DNA from: Ficedula albicollis
Lineage: Eukaryota; Chordata; Aves; Passeriformes; Muscicapidae
Direction of reading: 5' to 3'
Length of the DNA stretch: 64,000 nucleotides
NCBI RefSeq assembly: GCF_000247815.1
Contig: NC_021681.1
Location: 6,198,713 to 6,262,712 of the forward strand
Position 1 is the first letter of the stretch. Every line of letters begins with the position of its first letter. A program made the translations under genes and the position numbers. This document shows, one piece after another, positions 27,901 to 42,900 of the stretch. The notes under the pieces are model-generated. The model saw only the letters and a list, made by a program, of their open reading frames with translations. It searched no databases and had not been told where the DNA came from.

Positions 27901-30900
27901 CCTGCCCTAATTCTGCAGAGGATTTCTGCCTCAGCAGGGAATTTGGTGTTCTAAAGCACAGTAGTTACGAATTACCTCTGTCCTCTACTGCACCCAGCCA
28001 AATAAACTGCACATATCACACATGATTTCCCACTTGAAATGGAAATGAGCAAGAACACAGAATACAGAGAATAAAATAAGGCTTTGGGTTTGAAATGCTG
28101 TTTCTCAGGAAGATTGTGTGCTGAACCCCTCCTGCAGGAGCACCTCTCCTACCTCCATGGGACTGATGAAGTCGTTCATCCCACTGTTGTAGACGTAGAT
28201 CATGGCATCATACAGGCGGTTTTCCCAGCACAGGAGAACCACCTGCAAGGCAGCAAAGCACAGGGCAGCTATACAGTTGCTCCTAGCTCACAGGTTTCTC
28301 CCTTCCCAGTCCCTGTCCTTGCATTTCCATCACCCAAGAGTGCAACTTAAAGCAGAATGAGAATTTCCACTTTCAGAACCAGTCTCTGTGAAAACCCCAA
28401 GCTCCCCAAAGGAGTGTCCAACTTATTGCTCATGCAGCAAGCATAAAATCTGTCTAAATTCTAACACTCATATGAGGCTAAAGAATAAATTTTAAAAATC
28501 CAGCTCTTCAAAAACCTTGCTTGCAGTAGTTTGATTGAATTCACTATTAGAGAATTATAACATCAAGTTTCCAAGCAGCTTCACCCTTGAAATGGAAAGC
28601 CATGCTATTACAAAACAGGACTGCTGAGCAGGAACCCTCCTTGCTCTACTAACAAACACAACTCCAGCTTTCTGCGCTCCTGCAGCCTTTGATGTCAGGA
28701 AAGGTACTCAAAATGGGAAAGAGTGACTGGCAATAATCCTGAAGCATTTTCCAACATGTTCAGCTGCTGGTGCATTAACCTATGTCAGGACAAAAAGTGG
28801 GGGAGCAAAACACAGCCACACTGTGCAATTCTCAGCTCACTGAATGTGACCCCAGGGACACAGGGAAACCCCACATGCCATGCTATGCTTAGAAGCACAA
28901 GATGTTGTAACTGCTGATTTATTCAGAAAAGCTCAATATAGTATGTGACACAACCACTCACCTGCTGTATGTCTAAACTGGTGATATCCATATGCACAAT
29001 GCAGGCTTCCAAGTTTTCCAACCTGTTCTTGTCTTGGAAGTGAAGCAGTAAGTCTTTCATCACTTGAGCTGTGATTCCCATCAGCTTGTCACTCAAGATA
29101 TACGGTTCCAAGCACTCCAGAAAGATGCCTTTGGCTACAGAGTTCTCACTCATCTTGTCATATATCTGGTTAAATAATAGATCCCTAGGAGGAAGGAAAA
29201 GCTTAGTTATCAAATAATTTTATTAAAATCTCCTTGCTTATCTACTTTCCAAGGGCTCCAAATTAAACTCCATTTTCTCTGTATTTCCCAGGCTCAGGAA
29301 GTGAATACTGTGTTCAGCTCCTGTACTGGGGCAAGTTACACAGCATAAATCAGCCATGGATGTCACAGCAAAAAAACTGCTGCCAGAAGGGAAGCAATAA
29401 GGATGACAGGAAAATCTATCAAGGCAAGTTCTTGGTTCAAAGCAACTTCTCTTCCTCAACACATCAATGCAAATTCAAGAGATGGTTTTGTGCGAGTACC
29501 GAGTTCCTGATTTCGGTACTGGTTTTCGGGCACTCCTCTGAACTGGGATGTGACGTGTTTTGGAATGATGTGATGCAATTCCTCTGCACCACAGGGTGTC
29601 ACAGGAAACAGCACTGGGAGCTACCTGGGGTGCTGGGGTCTGCCCTGGGGGACAGGCCTGCAAGCCCAGACTTACAGGCGTTGCAGCAGGAGACAGTAAT
29701 CCACGATGACAGGCACCACATCCTGGGGAACAAACACAACAAAGTTGTGGGGACTGACTGGCAAAAATCTTGCCAAGCAGCACATCCTGCAAAGCATGAA
29801 ATGCAGCCTGGCCAACACAGAGCAGAAACAATGAGGTATCTGATTCAGCTAGTAGCTGGCACAGTTACAGGTTTTCCATATGCTGGTGCATATGGAAAAA
29901 AGCTCTGCTAACACTCTTGCAGAGCACAGAGAGCACATAGGTTCTGCTCTGCCACCCACTAAACCCAAGTCCTGATTTCATGAGTGCACACAACAGGTGA
30001 GAGTTAAGCTGAACCACAGCAAGGTTTTTCAAAAATAGACAAGTAATGTTTGCAGCAAAACCAAGTTAATTTAAAAATCCAAAAGATTCCTAACAAGAGT
30101 CCTCTGGAGCACCATACCTGAAAGTGCTGCTCCATCACCTGGATTTTTCCTTGGTCAGGACATTTCTTCAGAGTCCGATCGGTGTAATGGAGAAGGATTT
30201 CAACCATCTGAATTACAATAAATAAGAAAACTCATTCAAATCCTATACTGAGGCCTCACTTGGTAGCACATTTCAGACTGGCTTGAGGGTTTGCAGCGCT
30301 GTAAACTCTGATGTCCCATTTTGGGTATGAAGTGCTGTGGGTGGGAAGGAGCAGAGAGAAGAGGCTGCCAAAAGATAGTGGTGTGGCAATGGCACAGCAG
30401 TGCCCAGAGGGATACTGAAGACCTACACTAACCTTAACTGACCACAGAGCTGGGTAGCCAGCCCAACAGCCAGTTTTCAGGCTGGCGAACACATCCTGAA
30501 GCACAAGGCTCATCTGGGCCATAAGTTTACCCAAAGCTTAAGTATATTAGACAGCAAAACATAGCTACCTGCAAATATAATAGTAAGAACAGAGCACAGA
30601 TAAATAATTATTGCAATAAGTGTGTACTTTAAACACACCCCTCCCAGAAGCAAGTTCCTGTAACAATTGAACTGGATCAGCTGAAGAGTTTATTCCATAT
30701 CCACATAAACACAGAGCACAGTTTCCATCCTGAGAGTCAGCACATACTGATGGACACATGTAGGTAACTCCAGAGTTACTTACACAAAAGGTTTCTCTTC
30801 ACTGTGAGAGGACCAGATGATAGCAATCCTTTTGGATTGCTAATGCCACAGATTTTATCCCCACCTCTACCCAAATGGTATTTCCAAGTTTTTCCTAAAA

Positions 30901-33900
30901 TTCTGCTCCCAATTTTAGCAAGAGAGGAACATGTACATGTTTTAGAGTTATGGAGGACAGAAGCTGCTCTTTTCAGGAGCACAGCATTGCACCAGCACAC
31001 ATGAAAATCCAGTTGAGAAGAGCTCAGGGACTCACTCTGTCAGCAATGACTGCTTTCCTCTTGCTCGTGTCCCCAGTTAAGCCTAGGAAGAATGAGGGAG
31101 TGGGTGAAAAACAAAGCTTTTCTTATCTAAGCTACCAGTAGAAATAAAAAAACTCCCCAGCTCAGATGCTAACATAACTACCCTTGAAATGTACAGGTCA
31201 GGATATGTAAGTACACAATTCTGTGTTCTACTTTTAGCCTCCTCTTCTTCCAAAAGCTTTGTTCTCCTCACTTAAAGACTGTTCCAGCACAGGAATGGCA
31301 AGAACAGTTACAAGTGCTGTTTAACACTGAGAGAACAACTAATGGAGAATTGTCAAAGACTGTACATGAGGGTAATTGCTGGAGGAGGTCTTGATGCAAA
31401 GAAGCTGAATAAAGTGCACTAGAAGGGGAAAAGAACATAAATGCCAACTCAAAAAGACAATTTTCATTATTCAAAGCATTACTAACTGCTTTATTGTGCT
31501 ATATCCGTGCATTGAAACAAAACAAGTCTTCATACACCAGCAAATTTCACAGCAGGATCCTGTCCAGGGACCCTGCATCTCATCTGTCAAAGCCATTAGA
31601 AGTTATTTGTAAAATCTATGTGTCCAGTACAAATCTGACCACACAAGTGGCAGTTTCTGGCATAATTAACGTACGTCTCAAGCAACCTCCTTCATAGGAA
31701 ACCTGGTGCCAAAAGCCAGCGTGGTTCTTTCAGTTCCTTGTACAGTCAGGGGAGAGGACTGGATCAAAGCATCTGCTCAGCAGAGCTGACAGAGAACCAC
31801 ACTGAAAGATACCTAAAGGTCATGCATGGCCTTCAGGAATATTTTAGCAGGTTGGATATTCAACATCTGGATCCACCTCCTTCATGGTAAAGTGACAACA
31901 GGATGGAGTCACACACAGATCAAACCTGACTTTCATTTGAAATCAGCAAGTTGCTAAAGGGACTATGGTTAAAGAAAGATCCAAAAAAATCAAACTACTC
32001 CATATAAAGGTTGCTTTTGCCAAACTCAAAGCAACACTTCTCTTACTCAATTCAATTATTTTTCCTTCCCCTAAGAAAGTGATTCATGTATGTGCAAATA
32101 CTTAAAACCATCCCTAGAGGTTTCACTTAAAAGCAAACAAGCCCAAACTTACCTACAACAGCCTTTGCTTTACCTTCATAAAAGGACCAAGCAAGAGCCA
32201 GAGCATCTGTGAGACGTTCTTGCTTCAGAAGGTGGTCAACTCTCTAAAACAAGAAATATTGGACCTCAGAACTACAGAAAAGATTATTCCTTCCCCTTAA
32301 GACCAGTATTTCCCAGTAGTGGGTGATGGTTCCTGACAGCAAGGCAACAAGACATCTCAGAAGCTCTCACCACACTGCAGTAAAAGACAGGATCTCAAAG
32401 AGATTCTCTCAAACGGACATTTTCTGCTGGACTAAGAAATGGCAGGCCCCAGTACATCAAGTCCCTATGGCAGGACATTATAAGTCAGATTCTTGATGGA
32501 TGGAGACCCCCAGCATTATTGACTGTCTGATAAACAAAGGATAAAAATTTTTCATTCCCCATCCTTGCCTCAGCACTTGGAGCACAAGAGATTGCAATGA
32601 ACACCTGCCATGCTTTCAGCAAAGCGTGTACTCATCCTACCCCCTATTTTCTCCTGAGCTCATGATCAGCAAGGACTGAAGTAGATCACAAGTCACAAGC
32701 ATTTTCTGCTTTAAGGAACTATTAACATCCAAGGCCTTGGTATGACAAGTCAGTGTCAAAGAACTGTTTGAGAGAAGAGAGATTCCAGGTCTCAGCCCAG
32801 CATCCTGTCCTGCAGCAAGAACTAACTCTCAGCTTCACCCCAATCACCATACACTCAACTCAAACTCTTGGTTAAGTCCCCTCTGATAAACGGGCAACAC
32901 AGCAAAAATCATATAGTAATTTAGAAAGGGGTTGTCTCAGAGCACAAATTGTGTTTGACTTTTGAATTCCAAGAAAATCTGTACCTGAAATCATGGATCA
33001 GAACAAAACTCTTCATTACAGCTTACTAAACCAAATTCAGAGGTGAATGGCAGGTGACAAAACCAGCAGAGAGAAGCAATCTTGGTAACTAAAAGCTCAA
33101 CAGAGCTCAAATGTTCATATCCTGTTAAAGGTCCTGATACAATGTCACATGGAGGAGTTTATAACCATAGATGAGGACAACAGCCCTAAAGCAACCTAAG
33201 CAAGAGGAAAAATGGTGAAGGTCACTGCTTAAAGGAAGAATATGAGAGAGCAAAGAAAGGCTACCAGATCTCACTGGGAATAAGTCTAGAAGCTCATTCT
33301 TGAGTCATTGAAACTTTCTACGTATAGGTATCAGCTGAATTTACTACTAAAGTTTGCTGATGATCAATTGGCAGCATGTGAGGTGAGACATGACAGAAAG
33401 ACAAGAGGTGTGCCCCTGAAGCTGCTAACAGAAGAATGACGCTACCCAACAGTACAAGCAACTTCCAGCAGAAATCAGTTTGGCTATGGAGCACCAGTGC
33501 ATCTCCAGAGTGCCCAAGTCATCAACATAAGATAGCCAAAGGAACAGAAAAATGAGATCCAAGGATGCATAAGAAATGACACATCTAGGAGAGACTGGGT
33601 GACACACTACACGGCACATGTAAGACCTTATACAGAGCAATGTGGCAAACTGTCTGCCCATGCCCAAGAATCTGAGCACACAGGACACACAAAGAACAGG
33701 GACTACAAAGAAAGAAAGGAAGGAATGGGAAAGTAATCTTACAAGAGAGAGCTGAAAGAGCTCTGCTTAGCCTTGCAAAACAAAGCCAAAGAGAGAAATG
33801 CATATACTGAATATACTGCAAAGTGGTGATGCAGAATGGAAAACACCTGTTTTGAATCAACCGAATGAAACAGCTGTTTGATTCTAGTGAAAAGTACAAC

Positions 33901-36900
33901 ACAGGAACAGATCTAAACAGATCACTAAGAACTTTAGTGTGGGCACTGATGGGGTTTCAGCTGTCAGAGAAAGGATGTTCCAAAAAAATCTTCAAACAAC
34001 GAGGACCTAAATTCCTATGAAGTTTCTAGGTAGTCTCTGATGGATTTTTGTGATGCAGCTCCTGCAGTAGCTGGAGACAAACTCCAGTGAAGCAGGTTGT
34101 CTTTCACTCCTGGATGCTTGTGTGGCAGACTAAAGGCTTGCATCACACACTCTAAGACATGCATTGCACTAACAAAAGCTGACACAGAGCAAGGTATGAT
34201 GTCTTGTTTGGAAGAACAGGATCTCCTTCCAGCCTGGATATTTATGCAAGAAGGAGTCCTGGTGTCTCCATGAAAATCAGTGTATCCACAGCACTGGCTC
34301 TGTGTAGCAACCAGGAATCCAGAACAAAGTGCCCAGAAAATGCTTCACAAATGCTCCCTCCCTCCTTTGAGCTAGAATTAAACAATTCAAGCCTAAGCTG
34401 TACAGTCTCCTTCTCAACATACCTCTCTCCAGCTTCTCAGTGTCATGACGTGAACAGACTAGGAAAGAAAAAAAAGAAACTAAAAGTTATTTACTGGCAG
34501 TTGCTCATTCAGCCTGTAGCCCCCCACAGACCCACCACAGCACACCAGCACAGATGACTAAATAAAGCAACCCTCAAGCAGCATAAATTGGAGCCCAGTT
34601 TTAGCTGCTGTCTTATTTTCTCCTGTTGATTCCCTAGCACATTTATAGCAGAGACAGAGAAGCTTAGGATAGAGGAGATATCAGTAAAGTAAGGCTAAGT
34701 TTACCCTGGAGCAAAATGAATCAGGATATTGTGTGACTGTGACAATGTCTTACTCAGCCCATATCCTGGCTAAAACCAAATTATTGCACATTTCCTTCAC
34801 CCCACAACATAAGTGCACAAAGAACCTTTCCCCAATATACATCTGCACAGAAGACAAACTGCCCTTTTCTAGAAGAGCTACCATCAGTAGTGAATGGCCT
34901 GTATTTTTATTGAAAAATTCCCCCCACTTACCTTAGTTCCAAGGTAAAAGATCTGACCACCACAGCTGCTGATGGATTGGTAACAAGCTTTCTCTCCAAC
35001 TAGTGCCTACAGGGAACAAAAAATCCCAAGCAAGTAAAATTGCTTTTTTTTTTATATTTCCAAATACACTTTCAAGATCCTTTGTAATGCAGAAATCAAA
35101 ATGAGGCTGGAAAAAAATCACAGATTGCTGGGCAATGGTAAGTCAAAGAGTTCTGCTGTCACTCCCTCATGCTTGTGAACTCAGCTTCAAGTGCTGCTGG
35201 GCTCTGGCTACCCAAAGACACAATCAAATAGGGCTCTGCCTCTACCCTCAGGTGCCAAAAGGTTATGGAGGCCCTTTCCTTGGCACCTGCTTCTTCTCAC
35301 ATCTTCCTCAAGAGCAAATGTGTAGGGCACAGATGAGAAGACAACCACAGAAGTGAGAGTTGCTACAATAGCAGTTTGACTGCCAGTAACCACTGCTCCA
35401 GCCTGTAGTGTATTAAGTAAATATCCTCTTAAAGAATAAAGCATATCAGCTTTTATCCTAGAGAGAGCATTCCAAAGCTTAGTGAAGGACGAGCAGCTCC
35501 TACAACCTTCAGTGCACAAAAGGCAACATGAGCTGTCTATTAGCTGCTCACATCACCACCATGTCTGACTTCTGAGATGCTCCCAGAAGGCTTTTTTCCC
35601 TCCAGGCTTCCACTTAGGGCCTACGCTAAACACAGCTGCAAACACCAACAAGCCACCAGTGCCTACCAAGGCCTCGCTGACATTGCCCCCTGTGGCCAGA
35701 GACTTGAAGTGGCTGCTGTTGTAGACCAGCTGAACCTCTGAGATCTCGATGGTCTCCAGCTCCTCCTGAGTCTGACGGTCTATGACGTGCAGCTTCTCCA
35801 CACTGTCCAGCAGCACCGCTGTCCGTGAGTTGATCCACTGCAAAAGCACCAAATCCACATTTCAGCAATGCATTCTCCATTGGAGCCAAGGAAACAGGCT
35901 CTGGCCATAGCCCTGAGTACACCTAATGGGAATTCTGGGAGAGCCAGTTGCTTTGTTACTATACACGGCCACTTCACAACTGCACACATGCATAACTTCA
36001 AAGGCAGAGATAAGGAGGGTCCTTCTGGAGAGAAATTACACGGAATCTTCACAGAAAACAACTGCAGGCAAATGGCAAGCCACCAGAGCTCTAATCCTCT
36101 TGGCACACTGTTTATGCTCCAGCACACTTTCTATCCAGAGGTGTCAAAGCCAAGACAGCTACACCACCCATTCACAGGTGGTTACCACAGTGTGCTGGTT
36201 TTCCACATAGTCCCAAGTACAAGGACCTTTTCAGTTAGTTATCACCAGATAAACACAGCAAGGAGCACAGAACTAAGGGCTACTGAGATACATTTACAAG
36301 AAAACCAGTGCAAAAAAAATCTAACCATTCTGTAGTACTGAGACTTACAGTAAAGTTGATGAGATCATAGTGCAGATGAAGCTGCCTCTGCTTTGTGACA
36401 TGTATTGCACCACTATCATCCCTCTTGACCTAGAAGAGAAATCGGACAAGGTTGACTCAGACTCAAAGACTTCCTTCAGTTCAGTCTCTCAGTTCCCACA
36501 GGGCACCTCAGCGACTCCAGGATCCTGAGCTCCCCCAAACAAGCATCTCAGCAAGACAAGTTTAAACATGCACTTTCTCCCCAGTTTTACCAGGAGAGAT
36601 GAGAGAGGATAAAGAGGATTCAATCCAGATAACACGTCTGAGTGCTTTAACAAAGCTTAAGGTCCAACATGATAGCAGAGTTAAGAAACAAACCTAGCAC
36701 GCCAAAGCCAAAATGCCAGATTTTCACAAGCCTAGGTTGGTATTGTTCTCATACTGAAATCAGCATGAAATTGTCTCCAAACAACCATATCTGCAACCAT
36801 ATCTACAGCAAAATTGCTGCAGATCTAAAGACAATGAGCACCATGCCCTCAAGGTACACCAACAGGACTGAAAGTTCTTTAATTAGGGTTTTACACCTTT

Positions 36901-39900
36901 TTTCTCCAGACTCATGTTTTAAAGCAAAAACTAAGACGGTGTCTCAAATTCACATGCTCCTCTTGAAAACAATCCACATACTTATACCTCCAGTAGAAAC
37001 AGTCTGCAAATCAGTACTTCTGCAAAAGATAAATCTCATGCCTTCAGGCAAAGGCACCACTGCGGCTGAAGAGCAGTGACCCCCATGCTGGTTTTCCCAA
37101 GCCAGTCGGAAGCTGTAGCTGTTCCAAACATGCTCAGCTATTGTACTGTCACTGAGATAGATGCTCAATCCCTGAATGTGTGGATGAGATGTGACCACCT
37201 GAAAGCAGCACAGAACAGCCCAGGCTCACCAGAAGGAAGTACACAACATCTCCTCGACAGAAGGCAAGCATGGGGTTCACCGAGTTCTGCACAGCCACGA
37301 AGTGCCATGCCAGCAGGGGGACACTCGAAGGGTCCATCTGTCAACAAAAAGCACAGCCAGTAGTTAAGGCACAGCAGGCAGACCCTCAGCTCCAGGACAT
37401 GTAGCTCATCAGCTGCTTCTCACTTCTGACTATGCCTGGTACAAACAGTGGCTGCAAAGGAAATTCCTGGCAAAGTGGGCACCCAGACAGAACACCACTG
37501 GTGTCTGAGCTGTTCAGGGTAGATCCAATCCCACATGGATACACAGAGTACAACAAACTACAGCTTGATACCCCTCTTATCTCCATTCTCCTAATGCAAC
37601 CTATCTGTTCCCAGCTGCTTTTCCAAGAGAAATTATGCCATTGACCAGTGAAAGTGAATTACCAAGAGTTTAGAAGACTCTTTAATGCTCAAATTTCTCT
37701 TGGTTCTTGCCCCTGTAATTAAGGGGTCTGTTGTATGGTTCTAATATAAAACAGTGGCCCCAGTCCAAGGTGATTGTAGCCATAATCAGGTCAACATCCC
37801 ATCCGTGGGTGTATCCAGACTGCAGCAAACAAGACAAGAAGCTTAGAGACTCCCTCCTGCTTATTTGAGAAAATGAGCATCTTCACAAAAGTACAGCTGG
37901 AAGCAGCCTTCTTACCTCCTCTCTGCCACAATCTCCACCCACAGGTTATCACTGCAATTCCACAGTGCTGTGGAAGGCAGTGGTACCAAACACCTGTTCC
38001 TGATCTCATCTCTTCATTTTCTCCCCTCTAAGAAAACATTTGTAGCCATAACTCAAAAAGCACCTGTTTGGTTTTATTACTCACACGGCCATAGGGAAAG
38101 GTCATCCACACTTTCAGAGATGGCTTCAGGCCAATAACCAGGATCTTCAAGGAAAGCAAGAAGGCAAAATAAAATGTCTGAGTATACAGCAGAGAACTTC
38201 TCCTTTGTGATCTCTCACATCAAGCCTCCTGCAAGCAGCAAGTTACCTTAGTGAGGGAGGCCATGGCCAGCAGTGAATACTGGGTGAGAGGATGGTCTCT
38301 CAAATCAACCTTTGCATGTAATGGCTCAATACAGCAAACTTCCCCCTTGGAGCCACTGAAGAGACACCGAGACTCGCACGTCCTCACTCCCATAACTCTC
38401 CTGCAAAGAGCAGAGATCAGCTTGGTGGCAGACCAACAGCCTCAGGAGTGATCCTTCATAAACACTCCTCCTAAAAAGTCCCTTGCACAGCTCCAGGGAT
38501 CACTTCTGACATGTCACTGGAGGCAATTCCATAGAGCTGCTAAGATACAGACAAGAATTCCTTAAGATCTTATGTGGCAATAAGGTTTGGGAAATTCCTG
38601 GAGATGATCAGATTGACTGTCAATCCTTCCTCCTATTGAAGAGGCCAAGAATAAAACAAGCAGCTACTGCAGAACAGCTCTCACTAATAAGCCAAGGGAA
38701 AAGAGAGGCAGCACTTTTGTGACAGCTACCAAGAGCCCACAAGGAATGCCAAATTCTGGACAATACAGTGACACCTTAACAACTAAGGCTATTCTTTGGC
38801 TATTGCACTGCCACACGGCATCTTGCTTCAGCTAAGAAATTACACTGCAGCCCTAAATTACACCTTCAGCATTCAGGCAGTAGCTTTATTGGTTTCAATG
38901 TTTTTTTTTCTTCCTAGGTTTTAGAAACAATGGCCCAGAATTGGTTTCTTGTACTTTCTCTAGATAGAGTTATTGTCTTACTTAAATGACAGTTCAAACA
39001 CGGAGCCTCCGCTGTCATTACAAATCGCAAGTGTGGGATCATCTGTAAACTGAGCAGAAAAGGAGATTAAAATGGCCTTAAGAAATAAAATACCAAAAAA
39101 TGGATTATAAAAATACATGCTATGGCAGTACTAACAACACACAGAGTGTAAGCAATGCACCTACAGAAAGACACCTTTAACTACCAAGTTGAGACAATTA
39201 CTATGACGTGCACAAAAACCAAGGATTGTGTTCCACCTCCATTTCCCCAGCCACCCCTGTTGCCAGATTTTGGGACGAAAGCCCCAGTACTTTATGCTGC
39301 AGCTCAGAACTACAGCACACCAAAATCTGAGCTGCCTCTAGAAGGACTCTCAGCCTCAAGCCCATGGGTTGGGGCCAGAGCTGGTGGATGGGCTGCAGTT
39401 ACAGACAAACACAAATCCGAAATATCCAGAACTTCTAATAATGCCAAATAATTCAGACAATAAAGGATCACAGTCTTGGCTGGGGACACTTCTGGAGGTG
39501 TTTGCAATCTAGAATCTGTAAGCCCACAAACATCTGAGGCCATGTAAAACAAACCAAGGCACAAACTCAGATAAGATTTTCTGTGTATGACAATAACACT
39601 ATGCTGAACAAGAAGCCAGAGATGATTTCTCTTTCAACCCAAAACAATCCAAACAAGCCATCTGAAAAATTGTTTACAGAAGCTACATTCCACAGTTCAG
39701 ATTCTTTTAAGTTGAAAGTTGGCAAGTCATGTATTCAGGTCAAAACACTAAGTTATAGAGAAATGTGTTCTAGCAACTAATTCTTCATACATTTTGGCAT
39801 CAGAGAGAGGAGTTATAACAGATAACAACTGTTGTTAGTTACAGTATAACTCACAGCCAAAACTATTATGTCAGTATACTCATTTTAATTTTAAAATAGA

Positions 39901-42900
39901 ATTTCTGCTCCTTTTCCTCATCTCTGGATACCACTGCCATGGGTAGCTGCTCTTATTTAAAATCTAAAAGTACTGCACAAGGAAAGTCACCACATTTGAC
40001 TGAACACAAATGGGATAAAAGTAGTACATTTAATGCTTATTACCTTGATGTGCAAAATGGCTGTTCCTGGAGGGTGGGCATCTGTTATTGATCGCAGCAG
40101 CTTCCCACTGGCCAGATCCCACATGGTGATCTGCAAGCAGATTATGTTCAGTACACATTCACTGTCAAGGGGTTCTCTCTACCACCTCCTGCATTACAGT
40201 ACAGCAACAAATTCCCACACTGACATTATCACCCTGGGTTAGTAGAGGTTTTATATTGAAAAAAAAGTGACCTGAAATCTGTTCCTGTCTTGTTTCTTCA
40301 AGCAGTTCACTTGTCTGCTTAGAGTTGACACCATGTGTTATCTCAACTCTGAATCATGTCCTTTTGGCCAGCTCTCCCCACCTGCCCAACCTCCCTCAGC
40401 TCACAGCTATCTCTCTGTTAAGAGCATTAAAGAGTGTATGATAACTTTGTTACCACCCAACAAGTCCAATGCACTTCTCTCTCATAGAGCCAGTGAACAG
40501 GTGAAAAACCTCTGCTAACACCCCTGAGCAAAACTCAAGTATCCGCATGGCTACCATAAACCTTTTCCCTCCTCTTCTCCTGAGCTTTCTCAGTGTGACA
40601 GGCAGGTAGGAGGACACACTTAATATTAAATTCAAGCGATTTCTCAGCAAAGAAGCAGGAAGTCCCAAACTGCTCACTGACTAACTGAAGAATATTAACT
40701 GCCCAGAAGAGGTGAGATTACAATCAAAATAAAACTTTCTCAAGGGAAACAGTATGTGATCCTATAAATTATCTATCAATGCTTCTACACCAGATGTTTC
40801 AGAGTTGTTACTCCAAAATGTTTTGTCTGAATATCATTTAAAACTGGCTGCTGTCCTGCATGGATTAAATATTTCCACATGGCCTGTAGCAGGCTGCCAT
40901 TTAGTCCTACCATAGGCACAGGTGTGTGTTTTATCTACTATGAAGGTGAAAGCCAAAGGGGCAGAAGGAAATGAATGCAAAAAAAAGAAGTACTTTTTTG
41001 TACTTTTTTGAAAAAGTACTTCTTTGTACTCCTCTAAATGTTACCAAGATAATGTCTACCTATTTTGGTTTAGTCTTGTTACTTTTGTTTGGGAACTGCT
41101 TTCTCTCTTTTGGTTCTAAGCATAAAAACTACAGACTCAACTCCTTTTTCCTACATTCAAAAGCTATGCTACTTCTCTCATAAAAGTACAGCATCAGCAA
41201 AAATTAATTTTGGGGTTACATATGAGTTTCAAGAATTTCAAGTCATCACCACACTAAAAAACAGCTTTAATTACCTCAGAGTGACCCAGAAAAACAAAAC
41301 TGCTTGTCCCAGTGAGCCATTGCACATTTCAGTTTAACAGAAATTATGTCACAATAAATTGAACCCTTTGCTATATTCTGCATTACTCACTTCCTCCACA
41401 GAAACCTGATTCATCAGGAATTGGCTGCCCCAAAAAGCTCTGGGCACATCATGCTGTGTTTGCTGCTTCTGAGCACCAAACCAGCCAACACACAGCTATA
41501 GACTGAGGGGCCTTGGCTTGGAGTTGTTGGCACCTCCAGGTAACCTCTCAGGACAGAGCACTGGAGCAGCTCATTTTGGGAATTACCTGTCCTTTTGCAA
41601 AGCCACAGAGCAGCCTGGAACAGTCATTGTTGATGCTGAGAGCAGAGATGGCCCCGTACTGGGCCCCAACTGCGGTGCTGCCCAGACACAGCCGGAGAGC
41701 CTGGTTCTGATCTGGAGCAGAACAATTGGTAAAAAAATTAAAGGAAGAGCAATGGTTAAAATTATCATGAAGTTATTTACGCATACAATTCGCCTACATT
41801 AACAATTCACAGACTTACAGTTAAGTTCTTTTAAAAAGGGATTTACAAGATGAGAGCTCATGTTAGAACAGAAAGAGTGGGACACTGTCTTGAAGAGAAA
41901 TACAAAAATTAGTTTTAAAAGTACAAACCAGGGACAAGAAATATGGAAAGGCCAAGGTATTATATACTGAAAAGGAAACTATTAGAAAAAAATCAAAGCA
42001 GTATCTAGCTTCCCTTTTATTATTCTGCAACAGTGCTTAAGATGTAGCAACAAAGATGACAAAATTATTTACCTTCTGAGCTTTGTATTTCTGTACTTGA
42101 ACATCAACTACAAAGCCTCAACAGAGGCTTTTAGTAATTGCAATTTTATGTCATAATTTTATTCTTACATTGTAATTTTACTCCTTGGTTTTGGAGCTAA
42201 AAGCCAAAGGCTGGAAGGAAAAGGCACTTCTGTCTCCAAGCTGCACAGCTAAAATACCCAATGAGTTCTGGGGCACTCAGCTCTTACTCTATAAACGAAC
42301 TCCCTCCCTGAGCCACGTGCTGCTGCAGAGGAGGTGCCACTGCTTGCAGAGCCTCCACAGGGACTGCACTGCTGCAGGGCCACGCCCTGTCCAGTCCTGC
42401 ACACCACAAACCATGGGCACCTCTGTCTGTGCCAAGTTCTGGGAGGCTCTCACCATAAGACTCACAAGCGCCTTACAAGATGCTGCTCTTCAAGAGTTTG
42501 GATGGGAACCCTCTGCCTTTGGTGCACTGCTCTCAAAAGCTAAGAAAAATGTTCTGGAGCTGCTTTTTCCACCTGTCTCCACTTCTGTCCTGGTTTTGAG
42601 TGAGGGAGTGGGAAAAGATGCTTTGTAAGAGCTATTGGAATGAAGACTACAAGGATATGAAATACATCAGAAACACCACAATAACACTGTGTGCAGGATT
42701 CACCTAGAGCAAGGAAGGGAAAGGATTGGATCAAGGAAACAGAGCTGAGCACCAGAAACTCCCTGGAAGATGTGCCCAAGGCATGGGACATGTTTCTCCA
42801 AACTGCAGCACTGCTAGGAATGTGCTGGCTGTGACACAGCATGGATGCATGCTCTACATTTCTTGCCCAAAGTGATGCATTTATCAGTGTTCAGACAGAT

